This document shows, in pieces, positions 1-5,411 of a DNA stretch of 6,237 bases. The translations under genes and the position numbers were made by a program. The DNA is from Aquirhabdus sp. GTDB lineage: Bacteria > Pseudomonadota > Gammaproteobacteria > Pseudomonadales > Moraxellaceae. Numbering within the stretch: position 1 is the first letter of the stretch; each line of letters starts with the position of its first letter. The stretch covers positions 1 to 6,237 of the forward strand of contig JASLEL010000178.1 of NCBI GenBank assembly GCA_030151145.1, given 5' to 3'. Under the pieces are notes generated by a model. It was not told the DNA's origin and did not search any database. It saw nothing but the letters and a program-made list of their open reading frames with translations.

Positions 1-2179
1 AATTAAAGGCCAAGGTCCATTTCAGTAAGCCACTGAGATGGTCGTAGTCATCCAGATGCTGCGTATAGTCGGCGACGACATCAAAGCCCCGATTACGCGT
101 ATCGACGGCATTGGCATAATATTGTGCGCCCTGGATGTTGCTGCCCAAGCCATCGGCCTGCAGAATGCTCTGGATCACAGGTCCGGTAAACAGGCTGGTC
201 TGGACGATCCGGTTATGGATATCGATCTGATAGGCATCCAGGCTGAGATTCAGATTTTTGACCGGCCTTGCCGTAAAACCGGCGCTATAGTTCAGCGATG
301 TTTCGGGTTTTAAGGGCGTCGCACCCAGTGCAATGGCTTCTGGAGAGTTCGCGCGCAGCTGTTTGATGACATAACGACCCTGCTGACCATTCTGAAACAC
401 GGTGGTGGTTGAGGTGGTCGAAAACTCAGACTCCGCGACCGACGGCGCCCGGAAGCCATTACTCACTGCGGCACGAAACAGGTATCCCGGCAAGAATTCA
501 TAGCTGGTCGAGAATTTGCCACTGGTGGTGTCTCCGACGCCGCCGTCATACTTCTCATATCGTCCTGCCAGACCGACATCCCAGACTCGGGTGATCGGCA
601 GATCGAAGTCGACATAGCCTGCATAGACATTCCGGGACAGACTGCCTGCATCGCTTGGGATCACCCCGGCCACCGATATCAGCCCCGGCTGCGGACGCTG
701 CCCTGCAAAAGGTCCGGATGGAATCACCCAGTTGCCCCAGTTATAGGACAGCGGCTCTCCGGCTTTGATGGTGAAATCTTCCCAGCGATACTCGAGCCCC
801 CACGAGGTCTTGACGGGTTTATACAAGCCCCAGTCGAAGGTTCGGCTGGCATCAAAGTTGGTCGTCCATTGTTGAGAGGACTGATTATCGAGCAGAAAGT
901 CACTCGGACCGTTTAAGCCATAGGACAGATTGGCATTATTGGATGTTCTCAGATTGCCATTGTCCTGCCCGTAGGTCGTACTGAGGTCGATATTCCACTG
1001 TGCAAGTTCACTGCGCAGCCCGGTTGCAATCTGATAGTCCAGCTCAGTGAGCGTCCGTCTTGCCTGCGGGCCATCGGGATAGGGAGAACCAGTGACGCCG
1101 GGTAATGCGGTCAGATCTGTAGGCAGGCGATGCATCAGATCATGAAAGGCATCCCGGTATCCCAAGGTAGAAAATGAATAGAATGTCGTGAGATCATTGA
1201 GCGGTAGCTCGAGATTATAGGCCGCCGTATATGTTTCATCTTTACCGAGGCCATAGTCGCTCGCCCAGCCGGTACGGTTGGCATTTCGTGGATCATTCGC
1301 GTTGGGGTATAGCTGCCCGGTCGCATTGGCACCGCGATTCCATGGATTCTGCTGGCGTGCCTCCAGCGTCAGATTGGCAAATCCGCCCTGATCGCCCAGC
1401 GTTGTCGCCACATGCAAATGCTGACTGCCGATCGCCCCATCGCTTTTATAGTTCTGCCCTGCATCACCCTGGATCTGCCCGCCTTCATGGTCTTTTTTCA
1501 GGATGATGTTGATCACACCGGCAATCGCATCTGAACCATACTGCGCTGCAGCGCCATCCCTCAGCACCTCTACCCGGTCAACGGCAAGGGTCGGAATAAA
1601 CGCCAGATCCACGGGAACAGCCGCCGTTCCGACACGGGCGTTGTTGTTCAGCAGCGCGGTATTATGCCTACGTTTGCCATTGACCAGCACGAGTACATAG
1701 TCCCCGCCGAGACCACGCATATTGGGGCTACGTACCAGATAGGACGTGCCACCGCCACTGATGCTGGTCACATTGAATGACGGCAGCAGCTTGGACAGCG
1801 CATCCATGATATTGCCCTGTCCGGTCGACTCTAATTGGCTGCCTTTGATGACATCGATCGGTACGGGGCTATTGGTAATTGTCCGTCCTGATTTGCCACG
1901 GACACCAGTAACCACGACGACTTCTGATTGATGGGCGTCATCTGCAGATGTTGCACCAGCTGCGGATGGCAGTGTAGTGGCTGAAGGCTCAGAGGTGATC
2001 GGCTGACCTAAGGTCTGCTGCTGTGGTCCATCTGCCCCCTGCACCCCTTCGCCTCTTGCCACAGTATCGGCAACCGTACTCTGAGGTTGAAGCAGATGTG
2101 CAGGTTCTTGACCATAGGCCTTAGACAGCATCAGTGCGCTTACGGTTACTGCCAACACGCGTTTTTTACTTTGCATCAT
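1..2179 (-). CDS. TonB-dependent outer-membrane receptor, 3' end cut by the window
   Basis: This is a ligand-gated outer-membrane transporter energised by TonB-ExbB-ExbD. The frame stays open from 2179 to the left edge, giving 726 visible codons, and no stop is reached. Residues 1-23 look like a Sec signal peptide (basic MMQSKKR, hydrophobic core, cleavage near AYG/QEP). A 60-residue linker rich in Q, A, S and T follows, then a TonB box EVVVVTG at 86-92. The plug domain spans about 100-228, with the family patterns SPNMRGLGGD, VLVNGKRRH, DRVEVLRDGAAAQYGSDAIAG and VINIILKK. The rest has alternating aromatic beta-barrel strands, including SAGFTARPVKNLNLSLDAY late in the visible part. The family is usually 750-900 residues, so roughly the last barrel strands are missing. 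AGGTGG (2188-2183) lies 3 bases before the ATG at 2179 and 6 before the ATG at 2176, so 2176 may be the real start. The ligand is unknown. Position next to an SsuA-like lipoprotein and a monooxygenase suggests a small organic, perhaps sulfur-containing, ligand rather than a siderophore; this is inference. Confidence 0.95.
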   Translation of the reverse strand, partial: MMQSKKRVLAVTVSALMLSKAYGQEPAHLLQPQSTVADTVARGEGVQGADGPQQQTLGQPITSEPSATTLPSAAGATSADDAHQSEVVVVTGVRGKSGRTITNSPVPIDVIKGSQLESTGQGNIMDALSKLLPSFNVTSISGGGTSYLVRSPNMRGLGGDYVLVLVNGKRRHNTALLNNNARVGTAAVPVDLAFIPTLAVDRVEVLRDGAAAQYGSDAIAGVINIILKKDHEGGQIQGDAGQNYKSDGAIGSQHLHVATTLGDQGGFANLTLEARQQNPWNRGANATGQLYPNANDPRNANRTGWASDYGLGKDETYTAAYNLELPLNDLTTFYSFSTLGYRDAFHDLMHRLPTDLTALPGVTGSPYPDGPQARRTLTELDYQIATGLRSELAQWNIDLSTTYGQDNGNLRTSNNANLSYGLNGPSDFLLDNQSSQQWTTNFDASRTFDWGLYKPVKTSWGLEYRWEDFTIKAGEPLSYNWGNWVIPSGPFAGQRPQPGLISVAGVIPSDAGSLSRNVYAGYVDFDLPITRVWDVGLAGRYEKYDGGVGDTTSGKFSTSYEFLPGYLFRAAVSNGFRAPSVAESEFSTTSTTTVFQNGQQGRYVIKQLRANSPEAIALGATPLKPETSLNYSAGFTARPVKNLNLSLDAYQIDIHNRIVQTSLFTGPVIQSILQADGLGSNIQGAQYYANAVDTRNRGFDVVADYTQHLDDYDHLSGLLKWTLAFN

Positions 2180-2182
2180 GCC

Positions 2183-2188
2183 CCACCT
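2183..2188 (-). promoter_or_regulatory. Ribosome binding site of the TonB-dependent receptor
   Basis: AGGTGG reads on the minus strand just upstream of two tandem ATG codons (2179 and 2176). Spacing is 3 bases to the first and 6 to the second. The second is the better distance, so it may be the preferred start; the protein changes by only one residue. Confidence 0.6.
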
Positions 2189-2230
2189 GAAAATGATGTT
2201 TGCTTACTGGTCAATACCAAGAGATGCGAT

Positions 2231-2253
2231 GGGTACTGAGAGTCTCTCTACCC
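2231..2253. repeat. Imperfect inverted repeat in the leader of the receptor gene
   Basis: On the plus strand the arms are GGGTA (2231-2235) and TACCC (2249-2253), with inner arms GAGAG (2238-2242) and CTCTC (2244-2248). A two-base asymmetric bulge (CT, 2236-2237) sits on one side and a single base lies between the inner arms. As RNA it would form a 5-bp outer and a 4-bp inner stem with a three-base loop. It lies 52-74 bases upstream of the receptor start, between the AT-rich tract and the ribosome binding site. It could be a leader hairpin or a dyad operator. No run of T follows it in the direction of transcription, so it is not a typical terminator. Confidence 0.45.
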
Positions 2254-2284
2254 CATTCGCTCACAAATCCATATTAAGGAGTAC

Positions 2285-2330
2285 ATTAAAATAATAAAAA
2301 TACATTTTAATAATACGTTTATATTAAAAT
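2285..2330. repeat. Three alternating ATTAAAAT octamers at 19-base steps
   Basis: ATTAAAAT occurs at 2285-2292, its reverse complement ATTTTAAT at 2304-2311, and ATTAAAAT again at 2323-2330. The starts are exactly 19 bases apart and the orientation alternates, so each adjacent pair forms an inverted repeat. The third copy overlaps a perfect 12-base palindrome TAAAATATTTTA (2325-2336). The whole block (about 2272-2342) is nearly all A and T, unlike the GC-balanced genes around it. It lies immediately downstream of the sigma-54-like element, around the expected transcription start and early leader. A repressor operator array, or a bent nucleoid-protein target, are both possible. Low complexity makes chance repeats more likely than usual. 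Confidence 0.4.
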
Positions 2331-2342
2331 ATTTTATATTTT

Positions 2343-2358
2343 GGCGATTCAAGTGCCA
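2343..2358 (-). promoter_or_regulatory. Candidate sigma-54 (-24/-12) promoter for the TonB-dependent receptor
   Basis: The minus strand reads TGGCACTTGAATCGCC. The family consensus is TGGCAC, five bases, then TTGC and A or T. Here the -24 hexamer TGGCAC is perfect, the GG and GC dinucleotides are at the required spacing, and the -12 block is TCGCC instead of TTGC(A/T). Transcription would begin near 2332, leaving a leader of about 150 bases. Enhancer-binding sites would be expected within the 3' part of the upstream lipoprotein gene, but I did not find a clear one. No good -35/-10 pair was seen in the AT-rich tract. Sulfone-utilisation genes in Pseudomonas putida are driven by the sigma-54 activator SfnR, which fits the neighbourhood; a link here is inference. 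Confidence 0.5.
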
Positions 2359-2452
2359 TAAAGGTCAGGGGGAAGCCGCATGCAAATGGAAGAAACAGAT
2401 GCCGCTTTGAGGATTTATAAAGACAGGGGCAGATCCACGCCCGCAAAAACGC

Positions 2453-3466
2453 TTAAGACCAGCGAAAGGAATGGTCCCATAGAGGACGAACATCGACCGG
2501 CCTTGCCAATACGCCGGCTCGATAAAACAGATCCGCAACCTGCTGTTGAGAGGCTATAGTCGACGGACTCACCGGTTCCAGCATGCGCGGCTGGCTCTGT
2601 GATTTGAATTGAGCCATAAAAATCGATGCAGGCAGCCCCATCAGCTGCGCAGATGCATCTGCCCAAGCCTCTGGATGCTGCTGAATCCAGCGCCAGACCT
2701 GATATTCCCGCAAGACATAGTCCATGATCGCCAGATGCTTGACTGGATCGGCAATGGCTTGCGCATGGGCCGCCACCACAAAATTGCCGGATAGCCGGCC
2801 TTTGCCTGTCGTCAATATGTGTGCACCGCAACGCGCGATCGCCTGCGGAATGTAATACCCGACAGTGACCCATGCATCCAGATGACCAGTCTGGAAAGCC
2901 ATGAAACCATCTTGGGCACTCAGCGCAATCGGCTGAATATCATGCCAGCTCAACCCCAACTCACTTAATAGTCTGAGCAGCAGATAGTGTGATGTGGTGG
3001 AGCGGATATAACCGATCCGTTTACCAGCCAACTGCTGGATATGCGAGATCGTCGACTGGCGGGGCACCAATACCGCATGACTATTCACATCCCCGGTCAG
3101 GACCGCAATTTGTCTCACCTGCGTGTGATTACCCACACCGAACACTGGCGGGATCTCACTCATGGGGCCCATATCTACTGCCCCACTATTCAAAGCCTCG
3201 AAAGTCAGATTGCCACTGCCAAACTCGGCATACTTGACCTGATACGGTGGCGCTTCGACACCAGCAAGTCGAAAGAAACTCGCGGCAGCGCCTTTGTAGG
3301 TCGCCACATTGAGCTCAATCTGACCGAGTCTGGATGCAATCTCTGGTGAGATATCATTGACCAGTAAATGATGCAGCGCCTCGTGATCATGACGTCGACA
3401 AGCCGCAAGGCCTAGACTCAAGAAAGCCGCCTGCAGGGCGCGGCGTCGGCTGAGCAAAGCAGTCAT
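2453..3466 (-). CDS. SsuA/NMT1-type ABC transporter substrate-binding lipoprotein
   Basis: This is a periplasmic solute-capture protein of the sulfonate/nitrate/taurine-binding class (NMT1/THI5-like fold), 337 residues with the start chosen here. Residues 1-23 form a lipoprotein signal: SRRRALQ (6-12, twin-arginine-like), a hydrophobic stretch, and lipobox LAAC with Cys23 as the lipid anchor. Lobe I shows the family pattern YAEFGSGNLTFEALNSGAVD (70-89), where related proteins line the ligand cleft. Lobe II carries LAGKRIGYIRSTTSHYLLL (136-154) and LDAWVTVGYY (186-195). A longer start at 3466+30 (ATG at 3496, overlapping the aldolase stop as TAATG) would add ten residues. I prefer 3466 because GGGGGA sits 7 bases upstream and the signal peptide then has a normal length. 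No permease or ATPase gene lies beside it, so it either borrows a transporter or its partners lie outside the window. Sulfonate-like ligands are probable but unproven. Confidence 0.9.
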   Translation of the reverse strand: MTALLSRRRALQAAFLSLGLAACRRHDHEALHHLLVNDISPEIASRLGQIELNVATYKGAAASFFRLAGVEAPPYQVKYAEFGSGNLTFEALNSGAVDMGPMSEIPPVFGVGNHTQVRQIAVLTGDVNSHAVLVPRQSTISHIQQLAGKRIGYIRSTTSHYLLLRLLSELGLSWHDIQPIALSAQDGFMAFQTGHLDAWVTVGYYIPQAIARCGAHILTTGKGRLSGNFVVAAHAQAIADPVKHLAIMDYVLREYQVWRWIQQHPEAWADASAQLMGLPASIFMAQFKSQSQPRMLEPVSPSTIASQQQVADLFYRAGVLARPVDVRPLWDHSFRWS

Positions 3467-3473
3467 CACCGAT

Positions 3474-3479
3474 TCCCCC
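3474..3479 (-). promoter_or_regulatory. Ribosome binding site deciding the lipoprotein start
   Basis: GGGGGA on the minus strand is 7 bases upstream of the ATG at 3466. It supports this internal start over the ATG at 3496, which overlaps the preceding stop codon and could instead be used by translational coupling. Confidence 0.45.
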
Positions 3480-3495
3480 GATATGCTTGTGGGCA

Positions 3496-4401
3496 TTAGT
3501 CCAAAAAGTCAGGTTCACTGGCGATGAGCCGATCCCACAGGGGCTGAAAACTAAACCAGCCACCAAACTCTGAGCCGACCTGACGTGATGTGAACGCGGC
3601 AACATCATGTGGAATAGGCCGAGGGACCCCCGCCGCCTCGGCCAGCAACTGCACATGTGCTGCGTTGTCCATCGCGATATATCGCCATACTGCAGCTTCG
3701 ACAGTGAGACCTACGGTCAGCAGACCGTGGTTTTGCAATATCAGCGCATGATGATCATCCAGCGCCGCAGCCAGTCTCACGCCTTCGGACTCATCGAGGA
3801 CCACGCCGCTGTAATCTTTGAAAATCGCGTGACGCTCATAAAATGCACAGGCATCCTGCGTCAATGGGTCCAGTAATCGTCCAAGAGTGGACCAGGCTTT
3901 GCCATACAGCGAGTGGGCATGTGCAGACGCCACAATGTCTGGCCGAGCACGATGCAATGCGGCATGGATGACAAAGGCCGCCTGATTCAGCAGGCCGTCA
4001 CCCGCCAGCACCTCGCCTTGTTCATTGACCAAGAGCAAGTCCGAGACCCGGATCTGGGAAAAATGTACACCCACCGGATTGACCCAGAACTGATCCGGAT
4101 GCTCTGGGTCACGTACCGTGATATGCCCAGCCCCGCCCATATCAAAGCCATAATGCGCAAACAGCCGATATGCCGCAGCCAGACGCTGCTTGCGGTACAG
4201 GCGCTCCGACGCGACATCAGCGTGTCTTGGCGGCTGTTGCCAGCGCACCACCTGATGTCCCTGTCTAGGCAACGTATACGCCACAGGTATCCGTGCTCCT
4301 GAAAGCACGGACGCATGCTCGTCACGATGCGGTGCTGCAGGAGACTGTGATGCGGAAAATTGCGCTGCGGGGGCTGGCACCGGACTTACTCGAACATTCA
4401 T
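3496..4401 (-). CDS. Class II aldolase/adducin-family protein
   Basis: This is a 301-residue protein of the metal-dependent class II aldolase/adducin fold; characterised members cleave or decarboxylate sugar phosphates and related hydroxy acids. Residues 1-60 are an Ala/Pro/Gln-rich extension. The fold spans about 65-270: GHITVR at 92-97 (where fuculose-phosphate aldolase has GNVSVR), zinc-ligand pair HAH at 161-163, and the third histidine in NHG at 224-226. The site of the fuculose aldolase catalytic glutamate appears to be Ala142 (NQAAFVIH, 139-146). This matches an adducin-like subgroup rather than a standard aldolase, so the reaction is uncertain. The start at 4401 is chosen because AAAGGAG lies 6 bases upstream; an in-frame ATG at 4494 would overlap the preceding gene by 55 bases. 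Its stop overlaps the alternative lipoprotein start as TAATG. Hydroxyacid dehydrogenase next door suggests that both act on a short hydroxy- or oxo-acid. Confidence 0.9.
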   Translation of the reverse strand: MNVRVSPVPAPAAQFSASQSPAAPHRDEHASVLSGARIPVAYTLPRQGHQVVRWQQPPRHADVASERLYRKQRLAAAYRLFAHYGFDMGGAGHITVRDPEHPDQFWVNPVGVHFSQIRVSDLLLVNEQGEVLAGDGLLNQAAFVIHAALHRARPDIVASAHAHSLYGKAWSTLGRLLDPLTQDACAFYERHAIFKDYSGVVLDESEGVRLAAALDDHHALILQNHGLLTVGLTVEAAVWRYIAMDNAAHVQLLAEAAGVPRPIPHDVAAFTSRQVGSEFGGWFSFQPLWDRLIASEPDFLD

Positions 4402-4407
4402 CAAGGG

Positions 4408-4414
4408 CTCCTTT
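4408..4414 (-). promoter_or_regulatory. Strong ribosome binding site of the aldolase-family gene
   Basis: AAAGGAG on the minus strand with a 6-base spacer (CCCTTG) before the ATG at 4401. It decides this start against the longer in-frame ATG at 4494, which lies inside the preceding gene. Confidence 0.8.
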
Positions 4415-4439
4415 AAAATGGTTTCAGTCAGATCTGCGA

Positions 4440-5411
4440 TTAATAACCCTGCCGGGCATCGATTTGATTCAGCAAAGGCTGATGGGTGAGCCATCGCTGC
4501 AGGTTTTCTACGATCTGACCCAATACCCGAGGGTAAACATCTACTGATGTAGAGGAGGTATGCGGGGTCAACGTGACACGAGGATGCGTATACAGGGGAT
4601 GACCGGTCGGCAAAGGCTCAGGCTCGGTCACATCCAGTGTGGCATGACCGAGATGCCCGTCATTCAGGGCGTTGAGCAACGCGTCCTGATCAATCAGAGT
4701 ACCACGCGCAATATTGATCAGATGCAGGCCCGGTCTGGCGGCGCGGAATACCTCGGCATTCATCAGGTGGCGGGTCTCCGAGGTTGCCGGTGCCGCCAAT
4801 ACCAGATGATCCACTTGCCGAATCAATGCATGGATATCTGACGCCAGCTCGACGTCTGGAATAGGCACGGCATGTCGCCGCAGTACCACCACTCGTAAGC
4901 CAAGCGCCAGCGCGGCCCGGGTGAGTTGCTGTCCGATGGCGCCATACCCCACGATACCCAGTGTTGTACCTGCAAGCTGAGGAATATTGTCTGGTCGCCA
5001 TGCATCCGGTGTCTGGATCTGACGTTCAGCCAGTTGCTTATGCTGACGAAACAATGCCGCCAACACATACTCGGTGATGCTACCAGCGACAGCGCCGCGT
5101 AGATTGGTGACCGGCAGGGTCGACTCCGTCAGCCATTCAGGGTATTGATCAATTCCGGTCGAAAACAACTGTATCCAGCGTATCTGATACGGCCAGCCCT
5201 GTGGCATGCTCGCAGGCCATCCACGTGCACTGGTCAGCAATATATCGGCCTTGCTCAGCAGCGATACATCATCTGGGTGAAGCTCACAGATCTCTATGCA
5301 TACATCCGGCAACGCTTGCGAGACACTGACCTGCAAAGCCGACCGAAATGCCTCGTCTTGCTGGCTGGCGATCAGGAGACGCGTATGCCGTCCAGGATAA
5401 AGCGCAGTCAT
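4440..5411 (-). CDS. D-isomer-specific 2-hydroxyacid dehydrogenase, probably NADP(H)-dependent
   Basis: This 323-residue cytoplasmic enzyme belongs to the family that interconverts 2-oxo acids and D-2-hydroxy acids (glyoxylate/hydroxypyruvate reductase group), and the length is normal. The split substrate domain is at about 1-105 and 290-323, with FSTGID at 83-88. The Rossmann domain has LGIVGYGAIG at 151-160 (GxGxxG). The catalytic set is intact: Arg236 in IARGTLID, Glu265 in DVTEPEPLP, and His284 in TPHTS. After the second Rossmann strand the sequence is VVVLRRH (174-180), with arginines where NAD enzymes have an acidic residue, so NADP(H) is likely. The ATG at 5411 overlaps the upstream TGA as ATGA, indicating translational coupling; only a weak AGGT lies upstream. 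It ends 38 bases before the aldolase-family gene. It could reduce an oxo acid released by that protein, or oxidise a hydroxy acid formed after oxygenation; the substrate is unknown. Confidence 0.93.
   Translation of the reverse strand: MTALYPGRHTRLLIASQQDEAFRSALQVSVSQALPDVCIEICELHPDDVSLLSKADILLTSARGWPASMPQGWPYQIRWIQLFSTGIDQYPEWLTESTLPVTNLRGAVAGSITEYVLAALFRQHKQLAERQIQTPDAWRPDNIPQLAGTTLGIVGYGAIGQQLTRAALALGLRVVVLRRHAVPIPDVELASDIHALIRQVDHLVLAAPATSETRHLMNAEVFRAARPGLHLINIARGTLIDQDALLNALNDGHLGHATLDVTEPEPLPTGHPLYTHPRVTLTPHTSSTSVDVYPRVLGQIVENLQRWLTHQPLLNQIDARQGY

Larger units (their letters stand above)
2180..2452. other. Non-coding gap between the lipoprotein gene and the receptor gene
   Basis: This 273-base stretch contains no credible gene. 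From the upstream (right) side it holds about 90 bases of ordinary composition, the sigma-54-like element, a roughly 70-base A/T-only-like tract with the 19-base-spaced octamers, the leader inverted repeat, and the receptor ribosome binding site. A clear rho-independent terminator after the lipoprotein gene is not visible, so read-through from the upstream four genes into the receptor remains possible. Confidence 0.7.

Noticed and set aside
2272..2342. Fur box or sigma-70 promoter within the AT-rich tract
   Set aside because: No 19-base match to the Fur consensus was found, and TATTAT-like hexamers have no acceptable -35 at 16-18 bases; AT richness alone creates such hexamers.
2427..2455. Possible terminator after the lipoprotein gene (GGGC, 8-base loop, GCCC, then CTGTCTTTAT on the minus strand)
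   Set aside because: The stem is only 4-5 bp and the following T content is low, so it does not meet the form of an intrinsic terminator.
2415..2873. Open frame of 152 codons on the minus strand overlapping the end of the lipoprotein gene
   Set aside because: It lies in another frame inside a well-supported SsuA-type gene, has Cys- and Arg-rich composition without any family motif, and runs into the gap with no use.
3913..4302. Open frame of 129 codons on the plus strand
   Set aside because: It is antisense to the aldolase-family gene, shows no recognisable domain, and is explained by the codon composition of the real gene.
4402..4494. Longer start of the aldolase-family gene at 4494
   Set aside because: It would overlap the dehydrogenase gene by 55 bases, and the ATG at 4401 has a near-perfect ribosome binding site at ideal spacing.
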